From CBDCVN01 sp965223585 (GTDB taxonomy: Bacteria > Deinococcota > Deinococci > Deinococcales > Trueperaceae), in contig CBDCWW010000024.1 of NCBI GenBank assembly GCA_965223585.1, positions 62,001-126,000 on the forward strand: DNA of 64,000 nt, written 5' to 3'. Below, one piece after another: positions 16,381 through 25,166 of this stretch. Under the pieces are notes generated by a model that was not told the origin of the DNA, ran no database searches, and saw nothing but the letters and a program-made list of their open reading frames with translations. Positions within the stretch are counted from its first letter, which is position 1. Each line of letters opens with the position of its first letter. A program made the translations under genes and the position numbers.

Positions 16381-17748
16381 ATGGCCAAAGCAGTAAAAAT
16401 CTATACTTGTCTTGAGTGCGGCGCTAAACCTCCTTTAATGATGGGGAAATGTCCTCATTGTGGAGCTTGGGGTAGCATAGAAGAAGTAATTGAACAATCT
16501 ACTAATAAAGGAAGTAAAGGTACTAACAAGTATTCACAGCATAAAACTATAGTAAGTAACTTAAAAGATGTATTAGAAACTACTTTAACTCGAGCACCCT
16601 CAGGCATAGCTGAAGTGGATAGGGTACTAGGAGGGGGATGGGTTCCAGGAAGTGTTTTACTACTTGCTGGAGAACCCGGTATAGGAAAGTCAACCTTACT
16701 GCTACAACTTGCTAATGAGGCTCTTGATCAGAAACGTGAAGTGCTTTATGTAGCAGGGGAAGAATCCCTATCACAAGTAAAGATACGGGCTCAAAGGCTT
16801 GGTGTTTCTAGAGAGCTTAAGCTTACCCGTGAAATAGATGCTCGAGCCCTAATCGCTCACTTAGAAAGTGAAAAACCTCACTTAGTCATTGTAGATTCTA
16901 TTCAAACACTTATTGCTAGTGAAGATGGTACGCCGGGAAGCCTAAGTCAAGTACGGGATAGCACTGCATTGTTAACTCAGGCTGCTAAAGTAGCAGGAAG
17001 CACTCTTGTGCTAATTGGCCACATAACAAAACAGGGCAGCATTGCTGGCCCTAAAGTCATTGAACATGTAGTGGACGCAACTTTAGCTTTGGAAAGTGCT
17101 GCTGATTTTCGAGTTTTGCGTAGCTTGAAAAACCGCTTTGGTGCAGTGGGTGAAGTAGGGGTTTTCGAGATGGTCCAAAAAGGTATGAGAGCTGTTGATA
17201 ACCCTAGTGAAGCCTTTTTAGCTGAACGACCTATTGGTGTGCCCGGCTCTGCTGTAACAGCAGTGCTTGAGGGACAAAGGCCTTTATTATTGGAAGTGCA
17301 AGCTTTAGCAGCAAAATCACCTTATGCTGCACCACGTCGAGTAGTACAAGGCTTAGACCAACGTAGAGTAGATGTCGTTTTAGCTGTTTTAGAGAGGCGG
17401 CTCCAACTACCTCTAGCAGGGCTAGATGTTTATGTTAATGTAGCTGGTGGTTTACGTTTAACGGATCCCGGCACTGACCTTGCTGTAGCCCTAGCAATAT
17501 ACTCTGCAGTCACCAATCGCACTATACCGGAAACAACTGCTGCGGTAGGTGAAATTGGCCTAGCAGGTGAATTACGTAGCGTTGCACAGTTACCAAAGCG
17601 CATATTAGAAGCAAAAAGGGCTAATTTCACTCGTTTTATTGGCCCTCAAAGACTCCAACAAGATATTAAGTCCAATGACTCATCATCTACAAACACTTTT
17701 ACGGTAAAATCTTTAGCCGAAGCACTCCAAATTACTTGGGAGGCGTAA
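16381..17748 (+). CDS. radA: DNA repair protein RadA (Sms)
   Basis: RadA is the RecA-like helicase that extends D-loops in recombination. The 455-residue protein shows all expected parts: a C4 zinc finger (CLECGAKPPLMMGKCPHCGAWG, residues 9-30), Walker A GEPGIGKST, Walker B LVIVDSIQT, the RadA-specific KNRFG motif and a C-terminal Lon-protease-like domain. A TATAAT at 16312 lies 63 nt upstream of the start. A 22-codon ORF (ATG 16328) opens 10 nt after that box and ends inside radA in another frame, so it could couple translation. The PIN/TRAM gene follows after 28 bp. Confidence 0.96.
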   Translation: MAKAVKIYTCLECGAKPPLMMGKCPHCGAWGSIEEVIEQSTNKGSKGTNKYSQHKTIVSNLKDVLETTLTRAPSGIAEVDRVLGGGWVPGSVLLLAGEPGIGKSTLLLQLANEALDQKREVLYVAGEESLSQVKIRAQRLGVSRELKLTREIDARALIAHLESEKPHLVIVDSIQTLIASEDGTPGSLSQVRDSTALLTQAAKVAGSTLVLIGHITKQGSIAGPKVIEHVVDATLALESAADFRVLRSLKNRFGAVGEVGVFEMVQKGMRAVDNPSEAFLAERPIGVPGSAVTAVLEGQRPLLLEVQALAAKSPYAAPRRVVQGLDQRRVDVVLAVLERRLQLPLAGLDVYVNVAGGLRLTDPGTDLAVALAIYSAVTNRTIPETTAAVGEIGLAGELRSVAQLPKRILEAKRANFTRFIGPQRLQQDIKSNDSSSTNTFTVKSLAEALQITWEA

Positions 17749-17776
17749 ACTGTATTCAAAACATCCCACACAAGAA

Positions 17777-18853
17777 ATGCCACCATCTTCAATGAGGCAT
17801 TTATCTAATCAAGTTAGAGTTACCTATCTTTTGGCTCGAACTGCACTAAGTTTAGTAGGGGCAATTTCAGGATTTTTAGTGTCCCGTTGGCTTTTCGAGC
17901 GAGAAATTCTAAGCAAACCTATAAATCTAGTTTACCTAAGTGCATTAGGATTGCTTTTAGGGTACTTGATTAGTGTGCCACTAGCTAAGCACTGGGAAAA
18001 GTTATGGCATGATTTTGTTATACAGGCAAGGAAAGTATCTCCTGAAACCATTCTGGCAGCAGGAGTAGGTACAACTCTAGCATTATTAATTACTGTACTT
18101 TTAAATAGTATTTTAGAAGATATTCCCGGTTTTACTTGGTATTGGTCACTCCTTATCACTGCCATTTTAGTGATAGCCTCATCATGGTTTTTTGTGGTTA
18201 ACAGAAAACTTTTTGCTCGTATGGTTTCACAAAGAAATGAAGAGTTTGAACCTGAAATAGAATTTCAATTAAAGGTACTTGATAGCTCTGCTATCATTGA
18301 TGGGCGCATTACTGAGATCATTGAAACTAACTTTCTAGCTGGTAAGTTACTGATCCCTAATTTTATCCTTTTAGAATTACAAAATATTGCTGATTCTAGT
18401 GATGCTTTGCGTCGTAAACGAGGTCGTCGTGGCTTAGAGATTGTAAACAAGCTTGTTCAACAAAATAAAATGCCTAGTACTGTTATTTATGATGAAGCAG
18501 ACGCTAGCACTGTTGACGAAAAGCTCATCAGACTTTGCCAAGAACATCAAGCAGATTTAATAACTACTGACTTTAACCTAAACAGGGTAGCTGCTTTACA
18601 AGGTGTTGATGTTCTAAATATAAATCAGCTTGCTAATGCTATGAAAGCAGTGGTCTTGCCCGGTGAGACTCTATCTTTACAATTAATAAAAGAAGGTAGG
18701 GAGAAAGGTCAAACCTTAGCCTACCTTGAAGATGGTACTATGGTGGTGGTTGAAAATAGTGCTCAGCACGTAGGTGAAACAGTAAAAGTTGTAGTAATCA
18801 GTCACTTACAAACTAATGTAGGTAGAATGATTTTTGCTAAACTAAGCACTTGA
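17777..18853 (+). CDS. Membrane-anchored PIN/TRAM domain protein (YacL-like)
   Basis: A 358-residue protein with about four N-terminal membrane helices (20-145), a PIN nuclease-fold domain (about 170-295) and a C-terminal TRAM RNA-binding domain (about 300-355). Putative PIN acidic residues are in LDSSAIIDGR, LLELQNIAD and LITTDFNLN. Such proteins follow radA in many Gram-positive and Deinococcus genomes; in Firmicutes disA sits between them, here it does not. The substrate of the PIN domain is unknown. ATG at 17777 is used, but ATG at 17792 is equally plausible. Confidence 0.88.
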   Translation: MPPSSMRHLSNQVRVTYLLARTALSLVGAISGFLVSRWLFEREILSKPINLVYLSALGLLLGYLISVPLAKHWEKLWHDFVIQARKVSPETILAAGVGTTLALLITVLLNSILEDIPGFTWYWSLLITAILVIASSWFFVVNRKLFARMVSQRNEEFEPEIEFQLKVLDSSAIIDGRITEIIETNFLAGKLLIPNFILLELQNIADSSDALRRKRGRRGLEIVNKLVQQNKMPSTVIYDEADASTVDEKLIRLCQEHQADLITTDFNLNRVAALQGVDVLNINQLANAMKAVVLPGETLSLQLIKEGREKGQTLAYLEDGTMVVVENSAQHVGETVKVVVISHLQTNVGRMIFAKLST

Positions 18854-18878
18854 CATAATCAAAAAAACACCGTATTAT
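18850..18878 (+). promoter_or_regulatory. Sigma-70-type promoter of tRNA-Ala
   Basis: Consensus -35 TTGACA (18850-18855) and near-consensus -10 TATTAT (18873-18878) with an optimal 17-bp spacer. The -35 overlaps the stop codon of the PIN/TRAM gene. The tRNA starts 13 bp after the -10. Confidence 0.75.
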
Positions 18879-18891
18879 TTTTGAGCCCCAT

Positions 18892-18967
18892 GGGGCCGTA
18901 GCTCAGTTGGGAGAGCGCCTGCTTTGCAAGCAGGATGTCGTCGGTTCGAGTCCGTCCGGCTCCACCA
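18892..18967 (+). tRNA. tRNA-Ala (anticodon TGC)
   Basis: 76 nt with encoded CCA. The acceptor GGGGCCG pairs with CGGCTCC and contains the G3-U70 wobble pair that is the alanine identity element. The anticodon stem CCTGC/GCAGG encloses the loop TTTGCAA, giving TGC. The T arm has GGTTCGAGTCC. Decodes GCN codons. Confidence 0.97.
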
Positions 18968-18978
18968 TAATTTATAAT

Positions 18979-19371
18979 TTATTCACCAAAAAGCTCATCA
19001 GCTAAATTAAAAAGCATATCCTTAGTGAATATGCGTTTGCCTTCAACTAAGGCCTGCTGGTCAATATTATAATTGAGTTTCCGATAGGTGTGTGACTCAT
19101 AGGGATGTATCACTACTTCTTTAAACAAGCTGTGTCGTGAACTAGCATTCAAAAATAGTATTGGTTTCCCCTTCATATCTGAGAGTGAAGCACTCATAAT
19201 AGTAGTTGGCAAATCATAGGGGCGTTCCATACGGTAGATATAGTCAGGAAAATCAGCTTCTTTCTCAAATTTAGCTTCTTCGTGCACCTTAGAATATTCC
19301 TGCATCCACTTAAGCACACTTGCCCAAGCTTGATAAAACTGTAAGTCTTTAGTAGTTAATTTCTTTACCAT
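18979..19371 (-). CDS. Conserved-looking hypothetical protein
   Basis: A 130-residue soluble protein, mostly helical at the N terminus (KDLQFYQAWASVLKWMQEYSKVHEEAKFEKEADF), with no signal, membrane helix or recognised motif. Its ATG at 19371 lies 4 bp after the pfkA stop on the same strand, so it is almost certainly co-transcribed with pfkA. That tight spacing is the main evidence that it is a real gene. Function unknown. Confidence 0.7.
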   Translation of the reverse strand: MVKKLTTKDLQFYQAWASVLKWMQEYSKVHEEAKFEKEADFPDYIYRMERPYDLPTTIMSASLSDMKGKPILFLNASSRHSLFKEVVIHPYESHTYRKLNYNIDQQALVEGKRIFTKDMLFNLADELFGE

Positions 19372-19375
19372 ACTC

Positions 19376-20344
19376 TTAGGTTGCTAGTATTTCAGAAATT
19401 GTGTATAGCTGCAAATCAATTTCCTTACGTGTTTCCCATGCATCACTTAAAGGAGCAATAATCATCTCACCTTTACTCTTCCCTACCATTACATCACTTT
19501 TACCTTCTCTGAGGGCTTGCACAGCAAAGTAGCCTAGTTGTGAGGCTAAAACACGATCATAAGCACTTGGTGCGCCACCACGCTGAATGTGACCCAGAAT
19601 AGTAGTACGTACTTCATAATCAGTAGTTTGCTCGAGGCCTTGGGCAAGTGCAGTTATGCCGCCTTCATAAGCACCTTCAGCAATTACTATAATGCTTGAC
19701 CTTTTCCCCCTTTTAGCAAAATCATTTAAAGACTTAATAATATCTTCAAAGTTAAAGTTAACTTCAGGTATAAGGATAATTTCTGCACCTACAGCTACAC
19801 CAACATTTAAAGCAATGTGCCCTGTGGCACGCCCCATAACTTCAACTAAAAAAAGTCTTTCATGACTAGCTGCAGTATCCCTAAGTCTATCAATGGCTTC
19901 TAGAGCTACATTCATAGCAGTATAGAATCCAATAGTAACATCCGTGCCAGAAATATCATTGTCAATGGTAGCAGGAATTCCTACTACTGGAATACCGTGC
20001 TCATCATAAAGATAATGCGCTCCTCGAAAAGAACCATCACCACCAATAACTACTAAACCATCAATACCACTCTTTTTAAAGGTTTCTGCTCCTCTAGCAC
20101 GTCCCGATTCTTGATAAAAGTCTTTACACCGAGCACTTCTTAAAATAGTACCACCACGTTGAATAATATTGGTAACATTACGAGGACCTAATTCTTCTAT
20201 GTTGCCATCAATAAGGCCTTGGTAACCACGATAAATTCCTGAAACTTTTAGATTATTAAAAACAGCAGTACGCACCACAGCACGAACAGCAGCGTTCATC
20301 CCGGGTGCATCACCACCGCTAGTTAAGACAGCAATATGTTTCAC
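19376..20344 (-). CDS. pfkA: ATP-dependent 6-phosphofructokinase
   Basis: PfkA phosphorylates fructose-6-phosphate, the committing step of glycolysis. The 322-residue length matches bacterial type A enzymes. It has GGDAPGMNAAVRAVVR at the N terminus, the ATP site GGDGSFRGA, the catalytic loop PATIDNDISGTD, the sugar-binding VEVMGRATGHIAL and GHIQRGGAPSAYDR. The Gly in GGDGS indicates ATP rather than pyrophosphate use. The start is GTG at 20344, 8 bases after TATACT, with no Shine-Dalgarno. Confidence 0.96.
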   Translation of the reverse strand: MKHIAVLTSGGDAPGMNAAVRAVVRTAVFNNLKVSGIYRGYQGLIDGNIEELGPRNVTNIIQRGGTILRSARCKDFYQESGRARGAETFKKSGIDGLVVIGGDGSFRGAHYLYDEHGIPVVGIPATIDNDISGTDVTIGFYTAMNVALEAIDRLRDTAASHERLFLVEVMGRATGHIALNVGVAVGAEIILIPEVNFNFEDIIKSLNDFAKRGKRSSIIVIAEGAYEGGITALAQGLEQTTDYEVRTTILGHIQRGGAPSAYDRVLASQLGYFAVQALREGKSDVMVGKSKGEMIIAPLSDAWETRKEIDLQLYTISEILAT

Positions 20345-20352
20345 AATCTGCT

Positions 20353-20358
20353 AGTATA
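20353..20358 (-). promoter_or_regulatory. -10 element for pfkA (probably leaderless)
   Basis: TATACT on the minus strand ends 8 nt before the pfkA GTG. No ribosome-binding motif fits in the gap. Confidence 0.45.
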
Positions 20359-20747
20359 ACCTTTAATTTAGTCTAATTTCTAAGGATAGCTCCTCTAAAA
20401 AGTTTGCTTGCAACTTACCCTAAATAAATCTGTTCAACATTTATTTTCTCAATTATAAAGTATACCTTGACACTCGGATTTAAATCTGTTAAATTACAAA
20501 TCGATGAAAATGAGTTATAAATTTTGCCTTGGAGCGCTTGTTTTTAACTTATATGGCAAATAAAAATTAAGAAATGATTTTTTGCTGCCTTAAAAGAGAT
20601 TGGCAAAGCTAATTAAAGCCCCTAGAGTTTGGTTGGAGGCCTGTTTACCCAGGGGTAGAGTTTAATCACAAATAGGATTTATGTGATGTAGTTTAATACT
20701 AACACACACTCACCTATAAGATAAGTAGTATAAGGAGATTTACAACT
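20359..20747. other. Intergenic region before the imelysin genes
   Basis: 389 bp between divergent pfkA and the first imelysin gene. It contains a short hairpin-forming stretch (ATCACA and TGTGAT arms near 20665-20690) and AAGGAG about 10 nt before the ATG at 20748. I looked for a Fur-type iron box and saw no convincing one. Confidence 0.35.
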
Positions 20748-21893
20748 ATGAGGAAGTTACTTTTAGGTATTTTTGTTATCTGGTGCAGCACAGGATTTAC
20801 TCAAAGCGCAGAACTACTAAAACGCCAAGCTATTATCAACTATGCAAACATTGTTTATGCTAGTTATGAAGATGCTCTTTGGTTAGTGCAAAACCTCGAA
20901 AAGAGTATTACAACATTTGTAAACGATCCATCTGAACAAGCTTTACAAGACGCCAAAGATGCTTGGTTGGCTGCTCGAGAAATCTACGGTCAAACTGAAG
21001 CATATCGTTTTTATGGTGGCCCTATAGACGATGAAGATGGTCCTGAAGGTTTAATTAATGCTTGGCCCCTCGATGAAGCTTATATTGATTATGTCGAAGG
21101 TGATTCTGATTCAGGTATCATCAATAACCCAATCGATTATCCCGATATTACTAAAGAACTTTTGATTTCCCTTAATGAGCAGGGCTCCGAAGAAAATATT
21201 TCTGTGGGTTTCCATGCCATTGAATTTTTGCTTTGGGGACAAGATCTTGACCGTGATGGTGCAGGAGCACGACCTTATTTAGACTACACTGCTGCTGAAA
21301 ATGCTGAAAGGCGCAAATCTTATTTATTAGTCACCAGCAGACTTCTTACTGAAAATTTACAAGAATTAGTTGATGAGTGGAATCCTAGAGGTACTGGTTA
21401 CAGATTACAATTTCTAGCTTTACCTACAGATGAAGCCCTCTCCAACATTCTTACTGGTATAGGTGTACTAGCCAAGTCCGAGTTAGCAGGTGAGCGTATT
21501 TTTACTGCCTACGACAATCAAGATCAAGAGGATGAACATTCTTGCTTTAGTGATAACACCCACCGTGATATAGCTGCTAACTTTGCAGGGGTCAAAAACG
21601 TTTACTTAGGTACATACACACGCCCTAATGGTGATGTAATAGAAGGTGCTTCTATTGCTGAGGTTTTAGAAGTTGTTAACCCAATTTTAAACGCTGATGT
21701 TAAAGCTCTTCTTACTAAGTCAGAACAACAAGTTGAAAGTATACAAGATGTACCTTTTGACCGTGCCATTACTGATGAACCCCATCGTCAGGGAGTATTT
21801 GACCTCACTTTAAGTCTTTTTGATTTGGGTGACAGCATTGCCCAAACAGCTAGCACTTTCAATCTTACTATTAGCACTGCTTTGCCTGAATAA
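20748..21893 (+). CDS. Imelysin-family (IrpA-like) iron-regulated protein, copy A
   Basis: A 381-residue exported protein of the imelysin/IrpA family, two related four-helix bundles thought to bind iron at the cell surface or periplasm. A signal peptide covers about residues 1-19 (LLLGIFVIWCSTGFTQS). The region TEAYRFYGGPIDDEDGPEGLINAWPLDE is typical of the IrpA branch, and GFHAIEF at 154-160 is the GxHxxE motif. AAGGAG precedes the ATG. The next gene is a close paralogue. Iron handling is known for the family; the specific role here is inferred. Confidence 0.9.
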   Translation: MRKLLLGIFVIWCSTGFTQSAELLKRQAIINYANIVYASYEDALWLVQNLEKSITTFVNDPSEQALQDAKDAWLAAREIYGQTEAYRFYGGPIDDEDGPEGLINAWPLDEAYIDYVEGDSDSGIINNPIDYPDITKELLISLNEQGSEENISVGFHAIEFLLWGQDLDRDGAGARPYLDYTAAENAERRKSYLLVTSRLLTENLQELVDEWNPRGTGYRLQFLALPTDEALSNILTGIGVLAKSELAGERIFTAYDNQDQEDEHSCFSDNTHRDIAANFAGVKNVYLGTYTRPNGDVIEGASIAEVLEVVNPILNADVKALLTKSEQQVESIQDVPFDRAITDEPHRQGVFDLTLSLFDLGDSIAQTASTFNLTISTALPE

Positions 21894-21947
21894 ATAGGAT
21901 GGTATGGACTTATTCAAGTCTTCACTAAAAAATCCATCAAATTGAGG

Positions 21948-22001
21948 AACCCCTAGAGCTTAAAGAGTTTCAGCAAATCTCCAAAATACTCTCTAGGGGT
22001 T
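21948..22001 (+). terminator. Long-loop hairpin after imelysin A
   Basis: A perfect 11-bp stem, AACCCCTAGAG (21948-21958) with CTCTAGGGGTT (21991-22001), encloses a 32-nt loop and is followed by TTTAG. It lies 55 bp past the stop codon. Confidence 0.5.
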
Positions 22002-22015
22002 TTAGCCTAACCCAA

Positions 22016-22049
22016 GAGGGTTGTGCTATATCTATAGTAACACAGCCCT
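22016..22049 (+). promoter_or_regulatory. Hairpin in the leader of imelysin B
   Basis: GAGGGTTGTG pairs with CACAGCCCTC (one G-U pair) around a 14-nt loop, ending 25 nt before the GTG start of the second imelysin gene. It could modulate transcription or translation of that gene, or be a second part of the preceding terminator. Confidence 0.35.
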
Positions 22050-22074
22050 CTAGAATCTAGAAAAGAGGTTGTTT

Positions 22075-23217
22075 GTGAAGAAGTTACTTATTAGTCTTCT
22101 TATTATTTCTTTTAGTTGCAGCTTGGCACAAAATATAGAGCTATTAAAAGGCCAAGCAGTTGATACCTATACAAGAATAGTCAGTGCTAGTTACCAAGAT
22201 TCCCTTTTACTAGCACAAAGTCTTGATCGTAGCATTGAAGCTTTTTTGGCTAGCACTTCTGAAAGTACCTTACAAGATGCTAAAAGGTCTTGGCTAGCTG
22301 CTCGAGATGTATACGGTCAAACCGAAGCATATCGTTTTTATGGTGGACCTATAGATGATGAAGACGGCCCCGAGGGTTTAATTAACGCTTGGCCTCTTGA
22401 TGAGAGCTACATTGATTACGTTGAGGGTAGCCCTAATGCTGGAATCATTAATAATGTAGCCGATTACCCTCAAATCACCAAAGAGCTTTTACTATCTCTC
22501 AATGAACAAGGTGGTGAAGAAAATGTTTCTGTAGGTTTTCATGCCATTGAGTTTTTGCTTTGGGGACAAGATCTAAGCCGTGATGGTGCAGGCGCTCGTC
22601 CTTATACAGATTTCACTACGGCAGCAAATGCTGACAGACGCAAGGCTTACTTGGAAATTACTAGCAAACTTCTTATTGGAAATCTAGAAGAGTTAGCTAA
22701 TGAGTGGAGTTTCTCGGGTAACAATTATAGGACACAGTTTTTGGCCTTGTCTCCCAATGAAGCCCTTACTCATATTTTAACCGGTATAGGTGTATTAGCT
22801 AAATCGGAATTAGGTGGTGAGCGTATTTTTACTGCTTACGATAATCAAGACCAAGAAGATGAACACTCTTGTTTTAGCGATAATACCCATAGTGACATAA
22901 TCGCAAACTTTAAAGGTGTTCAAAATGTTTATCTAGGCACATATACACGACCCTACGGTAGTGTAATAAGCGGTGTGTCTATTGCTGATGTCTTAGAAGC
23001 TACAGACCCTGCTTTGAATGCTGAAATAAAAGCACTACTTGATAAATCAGCTAAACAAGTTGAAAATGTGCATGTGCCTTTTGATCGTGCCATCACTGAT
23101 GAGCCCTATCGTCAAGAGGTGTTTGCTTTGACAGTAAGCCTCTTTGCTTTAGGTGATAACATTGCTCAGACAGCTAGTGCTCTCAATCTTACAATAGATA
23201 CTTCTCTGCCAGAATGA
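22075..23217 (+). CDS. Imelysin-family (IrpA-like) iron-regulated protein, copy B
   Basis: A tandem paralogue of the preceding gene, 380 residues from GTG 22075. I chose this GTG over the in-frame TTG at 22069 because AGAGG lies 6 nt before it. A signal peptide (LLISLLIISFSCSLAQN) is followed by the same GGPIDDEDGPEGLINAWPLD and GFHAIEFLLWGQD blocks. Long stretches are near identical to copy A, while N-terminal helices and surface segments differ, indicating duplication followed by divergence. Confidence 0.9.
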   Translation: MKKLLISLLIISFSCSLAQNIELLKGQAVDTYTRIVSASYQDSLLLAQSLDRSIEAFLASTSESTLQDAKRSWLAARDVYGQTEAYRFYGGPIDDEDGPEGLINAWPLDESYIDYVEGSPNAGIINNVADYPQITKELLLSLNEQGGEENVSVGFHAIEFLLWGQDLSRDGAGARPYTDFTTAANADRRKAYLEITSKLLIGNLEELANEWSFSGNNYRTQFLALSPNEALTHILTGIGVLAKSELGGERIFTAYDNQDQEDEHSCFSDNTHSDIIANFKGVQNVYLGTYTRPYGSVISGVSIADVLEATDPALNAEIKALLDKSAKQVENVHVPFDRAITDEPYRQEVFALTVSLFALGDNIAQTASALNLTIDTSLPE

Positions 23218-23294
23218 GCGAAAGAAAGCTTTTTTTGTGAGTATAGTTCTTAATTTAAAGTGCTTAGAGGTAAGTAATTAGTAGTTAGTGTTTG

Positions 23295-23324
23295 GTAGCC
23301 AACACAAGAAGTTTTGTTGGCTAC
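23295..23324 (+). terminator. Terminator-like hairpin after imelysin B
   Basis: A perfect 10-bp stem, GTAGCCAACA and TGTTGGCTAC, with a 10-nt loop, 78 bp after the stop codon. It is not followed by a long T-run. Confidence 0.45.
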
Positions 23325-23463
23325 TTAACTAATATTTTAAGTCTCAAATGGAAGTTTACAACTATTTTATTTATATATACATGCACTTTTTAGAGTATTT
23401 CCTTTTAAAGGCAAGGGATTGGGTGTTGCCAATGTCAAATTTAAGAGGAGTTATAAAGTACAT

Positions 23464-25149
23464 ATGGGAATAACTAATTTATGGGTTAGTAGGCATTACC
23501 TAAATATTTTCTTCTTGCTAAGTGTAGTCATACTGACTTTTTCCGTAGTACAAGCTGAAAGTGTGTGTCAGAATTGGGCAGAACTTTATGATGGTGAGTA
23601 CCTTTACTCAAATGATGTGCCGGGCAAAGGTGAGGTTATAGATAGTAAACAATGCTTGCTAACGAGGGGAGAAAATAATGAACTCGAGCATGGTTGGAGT
23701 TGGCAATGGCCCGGTGAAGAAGATGATCACACTATTAAAGGCTATCCTAAAGTAATTTATGGACATAAACCTTCGGTAGCTCACTCTACAACACCGCAAC
23801 TACCTATTCAATTGGCAAAACTAGCGGCTTTACAACTAAATTATGCAGTAACCACTGATGCTAGTGGCGTTTACAACTTAACGCTTAATTTATGGGTTAC
23901 CGACAGTGCTAAACCCAGTCCTGAAAGTATTGTTCATCAAATCAGTGTTCAGCTAGCAGATAAGTGTATAACCCCTACAGGGAAGCTTATAGGAACAACA
24001 ACAATAGGAGATAAGTCTTATGCTAGATATTCTGGTGAAGTAGAAACTTGGCAGTATACTGCTTTTACTAGTGAATCAGGGCAACTGCAAGCTCAAATTT
24101 CTTTAAAGGCTTTTTTAGACCTGTTGATTAGACAAGATAAAATTTCTAGCACGCATTACCTAGCTGCTATAGAACTAGGTAATGAAGTAGCTAGTGGTCA
24201 AGGTACCACTTGGCTACAAAAATTTGAGATTACCACTAGAAACCTACCTCCTGTTAGTGAATCGGCTATATTGTTAGCACAAAAAGTAGCTATGGCTACC
24301 CTTGATGAAAATGCAGATTTCTGGACACAAACTACTGAATTAATTGTTCCTACCGAAGCAGCACAAGAACATTTGCCAAATGGTTCGCATGTAAGGCTAA
24401 GAGCAGTTTATGATGATGAGAACGTAGTTATCCGCAGCCAGTGGTATGATTCCACTAAAAGCATCTTAAAAGAAGCTTGGCGTTGGGAAGGCAGTGGTTT
24501 CAGTAAACATGGTAATGAAGACAAGCTTATGCTAGGTTTTCCCATAGAGAATAATTCTGAGTTTGCTAGCAAGGGTTGTACAGCAGCTTGCCATAATACC
24601 TCAGATTATGAAAGTGATTGGTGGATGGGCTCTGAAGACGAAGGTTTTCGCTATGATGTCTGGCACTGGAAATCTGCTGTAACAAATCCTGTTGACCAAG
24701 CTGAAGATATGTACTTAGGCATAAAGCGAGACCCCTTTGAGCCTAATAGTAGTAACTACAGTGATTATACTGAGAGCGGGGGATATATAATTAATATTGC
24801 TTCTAACGAAATAGAGCCCCTGTTTATGTCTTCTGAAGGCTCGAGTAACCTTATGTTTAGTGGTGAAGAAATTGATTTAGACACTGATAACCTTATTGAG
24901 GGGGACATAATTCCCGGTTATATACTTAGTCCTTTTGTGGGCTCGAGTGGTGATGTTGCTGCTAAAGGTGTATGGGTTGATGGTGAGTGGGTTGTATTGC
25001 TCAAACGAGTACTAGACACCGGTAATGACGATGATGTTGTGTTTACTCCTCCTAAGCCAATACCTTTTGGGCTTGCTATTACTGATGCTGCTGCTGGCCT
25101 TGATCATACTTACACTCCAGAAGTCCTGATTTTACGTTGGAAACGCTAG
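23464..25149 (+). CDS. Secreted GH12-like domain fused to an ethylbenzene-dehydrogenase-type haem domain
   Basis: From ATG 23464 this is 561 residues with an N-terminal signal (about 1-33, ending VVQAES). An earlier in-frame TTG at 23419 is less likely. Residues about 35-260 resemble a GH12-type beta-jelly-roll: HGWSWQWPG, IKGYPKVIYGHKP, LNLWVTDS and LAAIELGNEVASGQGTTW. The putative nucleophile Glu position appears as ISVQLAD, so catalysis is doubtful and glycan binding is possible. Residues about 265-561 form an EB_dh-like domain with a CTAACH (Cx3CH) motif near 371, paralogous to the protein at 26787. Domain assignments are from memory. Confidence 0.65.
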   Translation: MGITNLWVSRHYLNIFFLLSVVILTFSVVQAESVCQNWAELYDGEYLYSNDVPGKGEVIDSKQCLLTRGENNELEHGWSWQWPGEEDDHTIKGYPKVIYGHKPSVAHSTTPQLPIQLAKLAALQLNYAVTTDASGVYNLTLNLWVTDSAKPSPESIVHQISVQLADKCITPTGKLIGTTTIGDKSYARYSGEVETWQYTAFTSESGQLQAQISLKAFLDLLIRQDKISSTHYLAAIELGNEVASGQGTTWLQKFEITTRNLPPVSESAILLAQKVAMATLDENADFWTQTTELIVPTEAAQEHLPNGSHVRLRAVYDDENVVIRSQWYDSTKSILKEAWRWEGSGFSKHGNEDKLMLGFPIENNSEFASKGCTAACHNTSDYESDWWMGSEDEGFRYDVWHWKSAVTNPVDQAEDMYLGIKRDPFEPNSSNYSDYTESGGYIINIASNEIEPLFMSSEGSSNLMFSGEEIDLDTDNLIEGDIIPGYILSPFVGSSGDVAAKGVWVDGEWVVLLKRVLDTGNDDDVVFTPPKPIPFGLAITDAAAGLDHTYTPEVLILRWKR

Positions 25150-25166
25150 GTTGAGAATATTACCTT

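Noticed and set aside
20359..20747. Fur box or iron riboswitch before the imelysin genes
   Set aside because: I found short hairpins but no recognisable Fur-type palindrome or known riboswitch core.
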